From the NCBI RefSeq assembly GCF_018860345.1, contig NZ_JAHKPJ010000020.1:292550-356549 (forward strand): 64,000 nt of DNA. Reading direction: 5' to 3'. Numbering within the stretch: position 1 is the stretch's first letter; every line of letters begins with the position of its first letter. Positions 17,191-27,404 of this stretch are shown in pieces. A model generated the notes under the pieces. It did no database searches. It was not told the origin of the DNA and saw only the letters and a program-made list of their open reading frames with translations. Origin of the DNA: Psychrosphaera sp. F3M07. GTDB taxonomy: Bacteria; Pseudomonadota; Gammaproteobacteria; Enterobacterales; Alteromonadaceae. The position numbers and the translations under genes were made by a program.

Positions 17191-18903
17191 ATGAAAATAG
17201 GCGCAGATTTAATTATAGATACCCTTTATAAACAAGGGGTTACTGAGGTGTTTGGCTATCCAGGTGGAACCATAATGCCAGTCTATGATGCCCTATTCCG
17301 CAGCTACGAACGTAATGTCCCTATCAAACACTATTTATGTCGCCACGAACAAGGTGCCGGATTTGCTGCCGTTGGTTTTGCTCGCTCAACTGGAAAGACT
17401 GGGGTATGTATTGCTACATCAGGTCCAGGGGCAACAAATTTAATCACAGCCCTAGCAGATGCTAAATTAGACTCAGTGCCAGTAGTTGCTATTACAGGTC
17501 AAGTTCCTCGTCCATTAATGGGCACAAATGCATTTCAAGAAGTAGACGTTTTTGGGTTGTCGTTAGCAAGTTGTAAACACAGCTTCCAAGTCATGGATCA
17601 GTCAGAATTAGAAGACACCATTAATCAAGCATTTCGTATTGCAAACGAAGGCCGTCCAGGTCCAGTATTAATCGATATCCCTAAAGATGTGCAAATGAAT
17701 AATGTGATCAAACAGATCGCCGTTAATTTGCCAGAACCGCAAGCTGCAGCAACCGCACAAGATCAATTTGAAACCGCTAAGTCGTTAATCTTGAATGCAA
17801 AAAAACCAATGTTTTATATAGGCGGTGGGGTTGATATGGCTGCCGTATCAAAACATTTAAATGCATTGTTATCACATACTCAGTTACCTGCAGTGACAAC
17901 ATTAAAAGGCATTGGTGCTATCTCATCGACCTATCCACATTTTATGGGAATGTTGGGCATGCACGGTAATGGCGCTGCAAATTTAGCGGTGCAGGAATGT
18001 GATTTACTGATTGCCTTAGGCGCGCGTTTTGATGATCGGGTAACCGGTAAGCTATCTAGCTTTGCTGCCAAAGCAAAAGTTCTACATATCGATGTTGATA
18101 ATTCAGAGTTAAATAAATTACGCCAGGTTGAATTAGCAATAACTTGTGGTTTAGAGACTGCATTACCAGCTATTGAACATCAGTTTTCATTATTAGATGC
18201 CAAAGACAAACAACAATGGCAAGGGTGGCGTGATGAATGTGCTCAATTAAAGCAGCAACATCAATGGGATTATAACTGCCCAGCTCAAGGAATATATGCC
18301 CCAGCCTTGTTAAATGAATTATCGAATATCATGCCAAGTTCTACGGTAATCACCTGCGATGTTGGACAACACCAAATGTGGGTTGCACAACATATGAAGT
18401 TTGATGATTGTAAAAATCATTTAAGTTCAGGTGGGGCTGGCACCATGGGATTTGGGTTACCGGTTGCTATCGGAGCAAAAGTCGCACGCCCCAATGATCA
18501 AGTGATTGCGGTTTGTGGAGATGGCTCAATCATGATGAATATTCAAGAGTTGGGCACGATTAAACGTTTTAATTTAGGTGTAAAAATCCTATTAGTGGAT
18601 AACGCTAAATTAGGCATGGTTAAACAGTGGCAAGAGTTATTCTTTGATCATCGTTTAAGCGAAACGGATTTATCAGACAACCCTGATTTTGTTCAATTAG
18701 CGTCTGCCTTTAATATTCCAGGTAAAACAATCTCTAAACCAAGTGAAGTATCACAGGCGTTAAAAGACTTTATTGAATTTGACGGAGCTTATATTTTACA
18801 CGTTAAAATTGATGCACAAGATAATGTATGGCCGCTAGTACCACCAGGTGCGGCAAATCAAGATATGATTGACAATCAACCAACTTCAGACATCGTGGGC
18901 TAG
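17191..18903 (+). CDS. ilvG: Acetolactate synthase II large subunit
   Basis: Condenses pyruvate with pyruvate or 2-oxobutyrate using thiamine diphosphate. It is 570 residues with the catalytic Glu in CRHEQGAGFAAVGFARSTG (about residue 52), the FAD-binding central domain (GMLGMHGNGAANLAVQECD), and the TPP motif CGDGSIMMNIQELGTI around residue 444, followed by DNAKLGMVKQWQ. The downstream ilvM encodes the small subunit, the E. coli ilvGM pairing. Expression is controlled by the ilvL attenuator. Confidence 0.97.
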   Translation: MKIGADLIIDTLYKQGVTEVFGYPGGTIMPVYDALFRSYERNVPIKHYLCRHEQGAGFAAVGFARSTGKTGVCIATSGPGATNLITALADAKLDSVPVVAITGQVPRPLMGTNAFQEVDVFGLSLASCKHSFQVMDQSELEDTINQAFRIANEGRPGPVLIDIPKDVQMNNVIKQIAVNLPEPQAAATAQDQFETAKSLILNAKKPMFYIGGGVDMAAVSKHLNALLSHTQLPAVTTLKGIGAISSTYPHFMGMLGMHGNGAANLAVQECDLLIALGARFDDRVTGKLSSFAAKAKVLHIDVDNSELNKLRQVELAITCGLETALPAIEHQFSLLDAKDKQQWQGWRDECAQLKQQHQWDYNCPAQGIYAPALLNELSNIMPSSTVITCDVGQHQMWVAQHMKFDDCKNHLSSGGAGTMGFGLPVAIGAKVARPNDQVIAVCGDGSIMMNIQELGTIKRFNLGVKILLVDNAKLGMVKQWQELFFDHRLSETDLSDNPDFVQLASAFNIPGKTISKPSEVSQALKDFIEFDGAYILHVKIDAQDNVWPLVPPGAANQDMIDNQPTSDIVG

Positions 18904-18912
18904 GAGCTAATT

Positions 18913-19260
18913 ATGACCAACAACAATCACAATGAAACACCAATAGCCCATCTATCTCTGATATGTACGGCAAATCCAATATTATTAGAACGTTTATTAC
19001 AGACCGTTCGATATCGAGGGTTTCAAGTGTTAAATATGAGTTCTAATAACTTAGAAAGTGGCGACGCTGAAGTTAACTTTTTAGTAAAAGGTCAAGCAAA
19101 GCTGACAACCTTAAAGAAAAGTTTAGAAACCATAATTGACGTGCAGCAGTGCTATTTGACCGACGATAAGGCAAAATTGGCGACTTTATTAGAAATGGGG
19201 TTTTCCAGTATGATTAACCCCTTCATAGGTAACACAGCCCAACAACAAGCAGTTGGTTAG
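18913..19260 (+). CDS. ilvM: Acetolactate synthase small subunit
   Basis: A 115-residue ACT-domain protein (LSLICTANPILLERLLQTVR then GFQVLNM), the regulatory partner of IlvG. GGAG lies just before the ATG, 9 bases after the ilvG stop, consistent with one transcript. It is longer than E. coli IlvM through a C-terminal extension of some 25 residues (LLEMGFSSMINPFIGN). Confidence 0.9.
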   Translation: MTNNNHNETPIAHLSLICTANPILLERLLQTVRYRGFQVLNMSSNNLESGDAEVNFLVKGQAKLTTLKKSLETIIDVQQCYLTDDKAKLATLLEMGFSSMINPFIGNTAQQQAVG

Positions 19261-19281
19261 GCTCGTAGAGGAAAATATAGA

Positions 19282-20214
19282 ATGGCACTTCCATCATCAG
19301 CAGAGAAAATTTGGTTTAACGGTAAATTAATTCCTTTTGCAGACGCAAAAGTTCATGTGCTTAGCCATGCAATCCATTACGGATCTTCAGTATTTGAAGG
19401 CGTGCGTGCTTATGACACACCAGATAAAGGAACGTGTATTTTTCGTTTAGACGATCACACTCGTCGTTTATTTGATTCTGCTAAAATTTACCGTATGACA
19501 ATCCCGTATACACATGAGCAACTAAACCAAGCTCAAAAAGACGTGGTTGTAGAGAACGGTTTTAAATCAGCATACTTACGTCCTGCTGCATTTTATGGCG
19601 AGATTGGTTTAGGTCTTGCGGTTCCATTTAACACTGAAACCGATGTTATGGTTGCAGCGATGGAGTGGGGTGCATACTTGGGCGAAGAAGCGCTAGAAAA
19701 AGGCGTTGACGCTGGAGTTTCTAGCTGGAATCGTTTAGCGGCTAATACAATGCCAACGGGCGCTAAAGCAGGTGGTAACTACTTATCATCACAACTAATT
19801 TCGATGGAAGCACGTCGCCACGGTTACGGTGAAGGTATCGCATTAGATATTCATGGTTATGTATCAGAAGGCGCAGGCGAAAATTTATTCGTTATTCGCG
19901 ACGGAGTGGTAACAACAACACCTATCACAGCCGCTATATTACCTGGCTTAACGCGTGACACCATTATCAAGTTATTAAAAGATATGGGTTACACAGTACA
20001 AGAACAAAACATTCCACGTGAATCATTATACCTAGCAGATGAAGTATTAATGTGTGGAACCGCTGCGGAAGTAACACCAGTTCGTAGCGTAGACGGAATA
20101 CCAGTAGGTTCAGGAACACGTGGACCTATTACTAAACAAGTTCAAGATGCATTCTTTGGCTTGTTTAACGGAACAACAGAAGATAAGTACGGCTGGTTAA
20201 CACCAGTAAAATAA
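19282..20214 (+). CDS. ilvE: Branched-chain amino acid aminotransferase
   Basis: Final transamination to Ile, Val and Leu. It is a 310-residue fold-type IV PLP enzyme: HAIHYGSSVFEGVRAY near residue 30-45, the Lys in PTGAKAGGNYLSSQL (about residue 160) as Schiff-base lysine, the GYVSEGAGENLFVI stretch, and CGTAAEVTPV. AGAGGAAA precedes the start. It lies 21 bases after ilvM and completes the ilvGME run; a structured gap then separates it from ilvD. Confidence 0.97.
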   Translation: MALPSSAEKIWFNGKLIPFADAKVHVLSHAIHYGSSVFEGVRAYDTPDKGTCIFRLDDHTRRLFDSAKIYRMTIPYTHEQLNQAQKDVVVENGFKSAYLRPAAFYGEIGLGLAVPFNTETDVMVAAMEWGAYLGEEALEKGVDAGVSSWNRLAANTMPTGAKAGGNYLSSQLISMEARRHGYGEGIALDIHGYVSEGAGENLFVIRDGVVTTTPITAAILPGLTRDTIIKLLKDMGYTVQEQNIPRESLYLADEVLMCGTAAEVTPVRSVDGIPVGSGTRGPITKQVQDAFFGLFNGTTEDKYGWLTPVK

Positions 20215-20233
20215 CTTAATTGCTCATCTCTTT

Positions 20234-20419
20234 GCTGTAGAACACCATAACTGCATCGAAAATACTCATTTGCTAAAGCAAACTCCGTGTTTTCTTTTTG
20301 TTCTGGAATTATACAGCGGCAGATCTAAGTAATTAAACGTCTTCATAAAATAGAAAGATAAAAGCTTCTGTTGTTCTTTGTGAATTATTAAAAATACAAA
20401 GAGATCAGAGGCTTTTTTT
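20234..20419 (+). promoter_or_regulatory. Structured gap before ilvD with terminator
   Basis: Between ilvE and ilvD lies a possible folded RNA: outer stem GCTGTA/TACAGC (20234-20239 with 20312-20317), inner GAAC/GTTC, and a hairpin TTTGCTAAAGCAAA (20269-20282). It is followed by a terminator, AAAAGCTTCTG paired with CAGAGGCTTTT then a T-run (20360-20419), whose inner part pairs CTTTGT with ACAAAG. The 3' arm AGAGGC can alternatively pair with GCCTCT at 20422-20427. It may terminate ilvGME or modulate ilvD. Confidence 0.55.
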
Positions 20420-20477
20420 ATGCCTCTAGAAAATAGATTAATAACGATTTTAAAAGATTAAGAAAGGAAAGTTTAGG

Positions 20478-22331
20478 ATGCCAAAGTTACGTTCAGCAAC
20501 GTCTACACAAGGTCGAAATATGGCAGGAGCACGTGCTTTATGGCGTGCAACAGGAATGACAGACGGAGATTTTGGTAAACCTATCATTGCCGTTGTTAAC
20601 TCATTTACTCAATTTGTTCCAGGTCACGTACATTTAAAAGACATGGGACAGTTAGTTGCTGGCGCCATTGAAGAAGCAGGTGGTGTCGCTAAAGAGTTTA
20701 ATACTATCGCGGTCGATGATGGCATAGCTATGGGTCACAGCGGTATGCTTTATAGCTTACCTTCTCGTGACTTAATTGCGGATTCAGTTGAATACATGGT
20801 TAATGCGCATTGTGCTGATGCCATGGTATGTATTTCTAACTGTGACAAGATTACTCCGGGTATGTTGATGGCCGCAATGCGGTTAAACATACCGGTCATT
20901 TTTGTTTCTGGTGGCCCAATGGAAGCGGGTAAAACCAAACTTTCTGATCAAATTATCAAACTTGATTTAGTCGATGCCATGATCCAAGGCGCGGATCCTA
21001 AAGTATCTAACGAACAATCTGACCAAGTAGAACGTTCTGCCTGCCCGACCTGTGGTTCATGTTCAGGTATGTTCACGGCAAACTCAATGAACTGTTTAGC
21101 CGAGGCGTTAGGTTTAGCTTTACCGGGTAACGGTTCTATGTTGGCAACCCATGCTGACCGTGAACAACTATTCTTAAAAGCCGGCAAACAAATTGTTGAG
21201 TTAACTAAACGTTATTACCAGGACAATGATGAATCTGCACTGCCGCGCAATATTGCGAATAAAGATTCGTTTTCAAATGCTATGTGTTTAGATATTGCTA
21301 TGGGTGGCTCAACCAATACCATCCTGCATTTGTTGGCAACTGCCCAAGAAGCTGAAATAGATTACACCATGGAAGACATGGATAAATTATCTCGCATCGT
21401 GCCACAGTTATGCAAAGTTGCGCCATCAACACCTAATTATCATATGGAAGATGTACATCGTGCCGGTGGTGTTATTGCTATCTTAGGCGAACTTTCGCGT
21501 GCTGGGTTATTAAAAACAAATGTACCAAACGTGTTAGGTACGACACTAGCTGACGTGATTGCCAAATACGATATCAAGGTCACTGATGATGAAGAAGTGA
21601 AAAAATTCTACCGTGCTGGCCCTGCAGGCATTCGCACCACCAAAGCGTTTAGCCAAGATTGTCGTTGGGACACTTTAGACGACGACCGTGAGAATGGCTG
21701 TATTCGTAGCCTTGAAAATGCATTCTCTACTGAAGGTGGTTTAGCAGTACTTTCAGGTAATATTGCCGTTGACGGCTGTGTCGTAAAAACCGCTGGGGTA
21801 TCAGACGACAACTTAGTATTTACCGGACCTGCTCATATTTTTGAAAGCCAAGATGCTGCGGTTGCTGGCATATTAGATGGAAAAGTAGTTGCAGGTGAAG
21901 TGGTGGTTATTCGTTATGAAGGTCCTAAAGGCGGTCCAGGTATGCAAGAAATGTTGTACCCAACTACTTACTTAAAATCCATGGGTTTAGGCAAAGCATG
22001 TGCCTTATTAACTGACGGTCGATTCTCTGGTGGTACATCTGGTTTATCTATCGGACATGTATCTCCAGAAGCTGCAAGCGGAGGTACTATTGCACTGGTT
22101 GAACAAGGGGATATCATCCATATCGACATCCCTACTCGTGAAATTACTTTGCAAGTTAGTGATGAAGCGTTAGCGGAACGTCGTGCAAAAATGGAAGCAA
22201 AAGGAAAAGATGCATGGAAACCTGCGGATCGTGTACGTCCAATTAGTTATGCACTTAAAAACTACGCTATGTTAGCAACCAGCGCAGATAAAGGCGCAGT
22301 ACGTAACAGAGAGTTATTAGATAACTTCTAA
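20478..22331 (+). CDS. ilvD: Dihydroxy-acid dehydratase
   Basis: Dehydrates the dihydroxy acids made by IlvC to 2-oxo acids. It is a 617-residue IlvD/Edd enzyme with Fe-S cysteines in [11 protein letters not shown] and [19 protein letters not shown], and the C-terminal [27 protein letters not shown] precedes the ATG. In E. coli ilvD is inside ilvGMEDA; here a terminator-containing gap precedes it, so separate or attenuated expression is likely. Confidence 0.97.
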   Translation: MPKLRSATSTQGRNMAGARALWRATGMTDGDFGKPIIAVVNSFTQFVPGHVHLKDMGQLVAGAIEEAGGVAKEFNTIAVDDGIAMGHSGMLYSLPSRDLIADSVEYMVNAHCADAMVCISNCDKITPGMLMAAMRLNIPVIFVSGGPMEAGKTKLSDQIIKLDLVDAMIQGADPKVSNEQSDQVERSACPTCGSCSGMFTANSMNCLAEALGLALPGNGSMLATHADREQLFLKAGKQIVELTKRYYQDNDESALPRNIANKDSFSNAMCLDIAMGGSTNTILHLLATAQEAEIDYTMEDMDKLSRIVPQLCKVAPSTPNYHMEDVHRAGGVIAILGELSRAGLLKTNVPNVLGTTLADVIAKYDIKVTDDEEVKKFYRAGPAGIRTTKAFSQDCRWDTLDDDRENGCIRSLENAFSTEGGLAVLSGNIAVDGCVVKTAGVSDDNLVFTGPAHIFESQDAAVAGILDGKVVAGEVVVIRYEGPKGGPGMQEMLYPTTYLKSMGLGKACALLTDGRFSGGTSGLSIGHVSPEAASGGTIALVEQGDIIHIDIPTREITLQVSDEALAERRAKMEAKGKDAWKPADRVRPISYALKNYAMLATSADKGAVRNRELLDNF

Positions 22332-22344
22332 TACATTAATTAGT

Positions 22345-22378
22345 GGTAAATAACCCATATCATCAAGGGTTATTTACC
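22345..22378. repeat. 12-bp hairpin between ilvD and ilvA
   Basis: GGTAAATAACCC-ATATCATCAA-GGGTTATTTACC is a perfect 12-bp stem without a following T-tract. It may protect or process the mRNA between the two genes rather than terminate it. Confidence 0.6.
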
Positions 22379-22430
22379 CTAAAAATTGTGAAATCCACAT
22401 CAATATAAATATAAGCAAAAGAGAATTACT

Positions 22431-23981
22431 ATGTCACCAACCGACCAACTGAATAAACTGAAAATAGCGCAAGGATTTGTTCACGATATTTTGTTGGCTC
22501 CTATTTATGACATTGCCGTTCAAACCAGTGTTGATAGATTAAAAAGTTTGTCCACTAGATTACAAAACGACGTTTTTGTAAAACGTGAAGACGAACAGCC
22601 AGTCCATTCATTTAAACTGCGTGGTGCTTATAACAAGCTCGCAAATCTAACAAAATCACAATTAAATTGTGGCGTCGTAGCCGCTTCAGCAGGTAATCAT
22701 GCCCAAGGTTTAGCCCTTTCTGCAAAGACATTGGGCGTAAACGCGACGATAGTGATGCCAGAAACCACACCCGACATAAAAGTCAATGCGGTACGTGGTC
22801 ATGGCGCAAATGTAGTTTTGGTGGGTAAAAGTTTTGATGAAGCAAATACCTTTGCTCTTAATTTAGCCGCTGAAAAATCCATGAGTTATATCCACCCGTT
22901 TGATGATCATCATGTCATTGCAGGGCAAGGCACAGTAGCCAAAGAGTTATTACAACAAGTTCGCGATTTAGATGTTGTTTTCATTCCGGTTGGTGGTGGT
23001 GGTTTGCTTGCAGGTATGGCGGTTTACATCAAACAACTTAAACCTGAAATCAAAGTAATCGGTGTTGAACCAGAAGGTGCCGCTTGTTTAAAAGCCGCAT
23101 TAGAAGCTGGAGAGCCTGTTGATTTAGGTCAGGTTGATATATTTGCCGACGGCGTTGCCGTTAAACGCATAGGAGAAAAAACCTTTGAGTTGGCAAAACA
23201 GTATTGTGATGACGTTGTCACTGTCAATTCTGATGAAATTTGTGCGGCTATAAAAGACTTATTTGATGATGTGCGTGCGGTTGCGGAACCCGCAGGTGCA
23301 TTAAGCCTTGCAGGGCTAAAAAAATACGTAAATGAAAATGGTATTACTGGCCAACGTCTGTCTTGTGTCCTGTCTGGCGCTAATCTTAACTTTGATAAAT
23401 TAAGATATGTAGCAGAAAGAACTGAGCTCGGTGAGAAAAAAGAGGCCGTTATCGCGGTGACTATTCCAGAACGACAGGGTGCCTTTATTGAGTTTTGTGA
23501 TGTTATCGGCGGTAAAGCTATCACTGAATTTAACTACCGTTTTCAAGATAAAAGCAAAGCTCAAATATTTGTTGGTGTTAAATTAACCAACGGTCAAAAA
23601 GAGCTTGAACAATTAATAACTCAACTAACTCAAGCCGATTATCAAGTGGTGAATTTAACTGATAATGAGTTAGCTAAATTGCATGTCCGTCATATGGTGG
23701 GTGGTAAACCAATTGAAGCCGTAAACGAACGAATATTTAGTTTTGAATTTCCAGAATACCCGGGCGCACTGTCTAAATTTTTAAATACGTTAGGCAAAAA
23801 TTGGAATATTACGTTATTCCATTATCGTAATCATGGTGCGGCCTTTGGTCAGGTATTGGCAGCGTTTGAAACAACCAACGATGAAGATGAAAACTTACGT
23901 CAACATCTAGACGAACTAGGGTTTACTTGGAAAGACGAAACAGAAAATCCAAGTTTTAAATTATTCTTAAAAAGCAGTTAA
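22431..23981 (+). CDS. ilvA: Threonine ammonia-lyase, biosynthetic
   Basis: Converts threonine to 2-oxobutyrate, the entry to isoleucine. It is 516 residues: a PLP catalytic domain with Lys62 in HSFKLRGAYNKL, the SAGNHAQGLALSA phosphate segment and glycine loop VGGGGLLAGM, then two ACT-like C-terminal domains (from about residue 340) typical of the isoleucine-inhibited biosynthetic form. It lies 99 bases after ilvD and ends the ilv cluster. Confidence 0.96.
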   Translation: MSPTDQLNKLKIAQGFVHDILLAPIYDIAVQTSVDRLKSLSTRLQNDVFVKREDEQPVHSFKLRGAYNKLANLTKSQLNCGVVAASAGNHAQGLALSAKTLGVNATIVMPETTPDIKVNAVRGHGANVVLVGKSFDEANTFALNLAAEKSMSYIHPFDDHHVIAGQGTVAKELLQQVRDLDVVFIPVGGGGLLAGMAVYIKQLKPEIKVIGVEPEGAACLKAALEAGEPVDLGQVDIFADGVAVKRIGEKTFELAKQYCDDVVTVNSDEICAAIKDLFDDVRAVAEPAGALSLAGLKKYVNENGITGQRLSCVLSGANLNFDKLRYVAERTELGEKKEAVIAVTIPERQGAFIEFCDVIGGKAITEFNYRFQDKSKAQIFVGVKLTNGQKELEQLITQLTQADYQVVNLTDNELAKLHVRHMVGGKPIEAVNERIFSFEFPEYPGALSKFLNTLGKNWNITLFHYRNHGAAFGQVLAAFETTNDEDENLRQHLDELGFTWKDETENPSFKLFLKSS

Positions 23982-24118
23982 CTCACCGTCATTGGATCTT
24001 AATATCGGCTATTTCTTGATAAATGGTCGATTTACTTTTCCCTCGCCATCCCTTTAAATTTACCGTAATCTATTCAACGCCTTAGTCACATAAATTGTCT
24101 TTTTGAGAATAGATATCC

Positions 24119-25579
24119 ATGTTAAAAAAAATAACAAACATTTTGCTGTCGTGCATATTGATCTTAATTGCCATCATTTTAGTAAGAACCATAACTTATG
24201 ATGCACCTGAACCAATCATCAGTATAAATAAAGAAAACCCTGAACTTGATATTGATCCCATGTCTTTGGCTAACAATCTATCAGCAGCCATACAGTTCAA
24301 AACTATTTCAAAAGAAGATCAGGCTCAAATTGATAAAAAAGCATTTAATCGTTTTGTAGATTGGGTGAGAAGTACTTACCCACTGGTTCATAAAAAGCTG
24401 CAATTAATAAAAATCAATCAACATACCTTAGTGTTTTATTGGCGTGGTTTACAACCTGAAAAACCCGCTATTTTAATGTCTGCTCATTATGATGTGGTTC
24501 CGGTAAACCCTGGTACAGAACAAGACTGGCAACATGCTCCATTTGATGGCGTGATTGACCAAGAATATATATGGGGTCGTGGAGCAATGGATGATAAAGG
24601 CTCAGCTATTGCCATGCTTGAAGCAATAAATGCATTAGCAAATAAAGACTTTAAACCGCAAGGTGATATCTATGTAGCATTAACTCACGACGAAGAGATC
24701 GGAAGTCAATTTGGCGCACAGGCTGTTGCTAATTGGCTTGCCAAAAAGAAAGTGGATATCGCATGGTCTCTTGATGAAGGTTCCGCCGTTATTGATGGCA
24801 TAGTGCCGGGCATAACAAAACAAATAGCCATGATAAACGTGGCTGAAAAAGGCTATTTGAATTTAGAGTTAGTCGCGAACGCTGAAGGAGGCCATAGCTC
24901 AATGCCGCCAAAAGATACAGCAGTAAGCATTCTGGCCGATGGTATTGTTAAGTTACGAGATAACCCGGTCGCAGGTGGTTTAACGGGTGTTAGTGAGATC
25001 ATGTACGACAAGTTAGGCCGACATATGTCGTTGGGTTACCGAATTTTGTTTGCCAACACTTGGTTATTTAAGCCTATTATTGAGAAAGTCATGGGTGACA
25101 TTCCAAGTGGTAACGCTATGTTAAGAACCACCACAGCCCCAACGATGTTAACCGGTAGTATTAAATCCAATGTCCTACCTATCAGTGCCACCGCAATAGT
25201 TAATTTCAGATTGCACCCAAGAGACACCATTGACGATGTTATAAATCATGTAAAAAGGGTAATTAATGATGAACGAATTGAAGTCAATACAGTCACAGCA
25301 CAGTCGGCTTCAACAATTGCCACTATGGACAGTTCTGGTTTTAATATTATTGCCGAGCAGGCATCAGCCGCTTATGGTGACGTAATCGTTACTCCAGGCA
25401 TCACCATAGCAGCAACAGATAGTCGTTTTTATTCTGAGATCACGCAAAGTTATCGCTTTAGTCCTATGATTTTAAACAAACAAGACTTAGCTCGTATGCA
25501 CGGCACTAATGAACGTATTAGTATCGACAATATGGTTAAAGCGGTACGTTTTTATGCTGGCATTATGCGACAACAGTAA
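24119..25579 (+). CDS. M20 family metallopeptidase, membrane-anchored
   Basis: A 486-residue zinc peptidase of the carboxypeptidase S-like M20 group. An N-terminal hydrophobic segment (ILLSCILILIAIILVRTI) is a signal anchor, so the enzyme probably faces the periplasm. Metal and catalytic motifs are MSAHYDVVPV, GRGAMDDKG, and HDEEIGSQFGA; a dimerisation domain follows (GYLNLELVANAEGGHSSMPP). It probably hydrolyses small peptides or N-acyl amino acids. No clear operon partner upstream; small lipoprotein genes follow. Confidence 0.88.
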   Translation: MLKKITNILLSCILILIAIILVRTITYDAPEPIISINKENPELDIDPMSLANNLSAAIQFKTISKEDQAQIDKKAFNRFVDWVRSTYPLVHKKLQLIKINQHTLVFYWRGLQPEKPAILMSAHYDVVPVNPGTEQDWQHAPFDGVIDQEYIWGRGAMDDKGSAIAMLEAINALANKDFKPQGDIYVALTHDEEIGSQFGAQAVANWLAKKKVDIAWSLDEGSAVIDGIVPGITKQIAMINVAEKGYLNLELVANAEGGHSSMPPKDTAVSILADGIVKLRDNPVAGGLTGVSEIMYDKLGRHMSLGYRILFANTWLFKPIIEKVMGDIPSGNAMLRTTTAPTMLTGSIKSNVLPISATAIVNFRLHPRDTIDDVINHVKRVINDERIEVNTVTAQSASTIATMDSSGFNIIAEQASAAYGDVIVTPGITIAATDSRFYSEITQSYRFSPMILNKQDLARMHGTNERISIDNMVKAVRFYAGIMRQQ

Positions 25580-25629
25580 ATCAAAATGTGTGTTTTACAA
25601 TTTTAGCTTATATGGAGTTTATAAAGTTT

Positions 25630-25851
25630 ATGTTTAACAACAGTTTACAGATAGCTATGGCGCTTATCGTGACATTTGTATTAGCGGCTTGCACTAGCAA
25701 AGAGTTATACAGTGAAGTGCAAAATAATAGAAAAGCGCACTGCCGTACTTTACCCCCACAAGATATTGAGGACTGCTTAAATAATCTTAACGATAAAACT
25801 TATGATGAATACGAAAAACAGAGACAAGAATTAATTAAAAACCGCAAATAA
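25630..25851 (+). CDS. Small two-cysteine lipoprotein, copy 1
   Basis: A 73-residue lipoprotein: hydrophobic start, lipobox FVLAAC, then a short charged domain with HCRTLPPQDIEDCLNN and a Lys/Glu/Gln-rich helical tail. The start at 25630 is chosen by alignment with the next gene, which has the same GGA-N-TTTATG layout; earlier in-frame ATGs exist at 25588 and 25612. Together with the following gene it is a tandem pair. Function unknown. Confidence 0.65.
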   Translation: MFNNSLQIAMALIVTFVLAACTSKELYSEVQNNRKAHCRTLPPQDIEDCLNNLNDKTYDEYEKQRQELIKNRK

Positions 25852-25949
25852 ATTTGCGAAACTTTCACTTAATTGTGGTAACTGAAAATATATGTCTCGG
25901 TCAAATTACGTGACATAAAATTGATTTTTTAAAGGAATTAAGAAACTTT

Positions 25950-26162
25950 ATGTTTAAGACCAATTCATACCTAATTTTAACGCTAACCGTTACTTTCTTA
26001 TTAGCTGCATGCAATAGCGTATCAGACAGTGAAAGAGAGGCGATTTGTCGTACTGTGCAACCTGAAGAAATTTTGTCTTGTTTAAATAATCCCAAAAGAG
26101 AAATTTATAAGGATATTGAGAGAGAGCGAAAAGAACGACAAGACACTATTTTAAATAGCTAA
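25950..26162 (+). CDS. Small two-cysteine lipoprotein, copy 2
   Basis: A 70-residue paralogue of the preceding gene: lipobox FLLAAC, then ICRTVQPEEILSCLNN and a basic/acidic tail. The spacing CRT-x8-9-CLNN is shared, so the two cysteines probably form a disulfide in the periplasm. AAAGGA lies 11 bases before the ATG. The two genes look like a local duplication that has diverged strongly. Confidence 0.68.
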   Translation: MFKTNSYLILTLTVTFLLAACNSVSDSEREAICRTVQPEEILSCLNNPKREIYKDIERERKERQDTILNS

Positions 26163-26379
26163 GTACCTTACATAACCCAAAAATGGGGGTTACAGCTCCC
26201 CCTAATAATTGTAAAAACAAGTTAGCAATAACGTCCATCAGACAAAAATAAGATAAAGGATTTTATCACCTTGCTATATTAGCAAAAACTAATATATAAT
26301 AACTACATTATTTCATTCACGTTAGTCTATTATTTGGCCATAGCGCTTAAATAATCACAGAACAAACAGAGTATTTATT

Positions 26380-27390
26380 ATGAAAATTAGTCACTTAATC
26401 ACATTAACTAGCACTTTATTGTGTTTTATATTTTCCGTACAAGCGAGTGAGAGTGTTGCGGTTAAGCGCATTCAACTTGATACTAAGGTTGTACTGAACG
26501 GACATGTTGAAGCTATTAGTGAATCGACAGTTTCTGCCCAAGTAAATGCCAAAGTAAAAAAAATACATGTCGACGTGGATGACCAAGTTGCCATCGGCAA
26601 AGTACTCATTGAACTTGATGATTCCGAGTTAAAAGCTCAGTTAGCTAAAGCTAATGCATCACTAAAAGTAGCACAAGCCAATGCGAACCAAGCCAACTCT
26701 GAATACAATCGATTAAAAGAATTAACGTCCAATAGCTTTGTTAGTGAAAACGACATGACTAAAGCCAGCAGTGCGCTGGAAGTGGCTAAGGCCAATATTA
26801 GTTTAGCCAAGGCGCAAATAGCAGAAGTTAAACAACAGCTTACTTATACTAAGGTGATTGCACCATACTCTGGTGTTGTAACAGCTCGTCATATTGAAGT
26901 GGGGGAAACCGCTAATTTTGGTCAAGCCATGTTGACGGGTTTTGCCGTAAATCAAAATAGATTGATCGTTCACGTACCTAATTCTCTGGTTTCTGATATC
27001 GATGCAAACAAATCATTATTAGCCCAAACTAGCCAAGGAAATTGGACAGAATTAACCAACTTAACCATAGCGCCAAACTTAGATAAAGATACTCACACGT
27101 TATTAGTTCGCGCCAATATCAACAAAGATAGCTTTAATCAACGCCCAGGTAGTTTTATCAAAGTTGCTGTAAAAACCGACCCTCGTTCAGCCTTAGTTGT
27201 ACCAATCAGTTCTGTGTTTAACCAAGGTGACCTTTCTGCTGTGTTTGTAAAACTAGGTGAGCACCATGTATTACGTCAGGTCGTTTTAGGTGACAGTGAT
27301 GACCAAAATATTGAAGTATTGTCAGGATTAACTGAAAAAGATTCCGTCGTTCGTTTTGGTGCTAAATTCCTAGCATCTCAAACTAAGTAG
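26380..27390 (+). CDS. RND efflux periplasmic adaptor subunit
   Basis: A 336-residue membrane-fusion protein: signal peptide (cleavage near VQASES), a lipoyl/barrel half-motif (GHVEAISESTVSAQVNAKVK), a coiled-coil hairpin (about 85-155, ANASLKVAQANANQANSEYN), the second lipoyl half (VIAPYSGVVTARHIEVGE), and beta-barrel domain. It links the inner-membrane pump to an outer-membrane channel. A TATATAAT-like -10 lies near 26289. The pump gene begins 14 bases after its stop. No TolC-type gene is present. Confidence 0.93.
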   Translation: MKISHLITLTSTLLCFIFSVQASESVAVKRIQLDTKVVLNGHVEAISESTVSAQVNAKVKKIHVDVDDQVAIGKVLIELDDSELKAQLAKANASLKVAQANANQANSEYNRLKELTSNSFVSENDMTKASSALEVAKANISLAKAQIAEVKQQLTYTKVIAPYSGVVTARHIEVGETANFGQAMLTGFAVNQNRLIVHVPNSLVSDIDANKSLLAQTSQGNWTELTNLTIAPNLDKDTHTLLVRANINKDSFNQRPGSFIKVAVKTDPRSALVVPISSVFNQGDLSAVFVKLGEHHVLRQVVLGDSDDQNIEVLSGLTEKDSVVRFGAKFLASQTK

Positions 27391-27404
27391 TTGAGGTGAT
27401 CACT

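Noticed and set aside
20420-20461. 13-codon frame before ilvD as a second ilv leader peptide
   Set aside because: It lies after the terminator, not before it, and has no run of regulatory codons. Kept only as part of the ilvD-leader finding.
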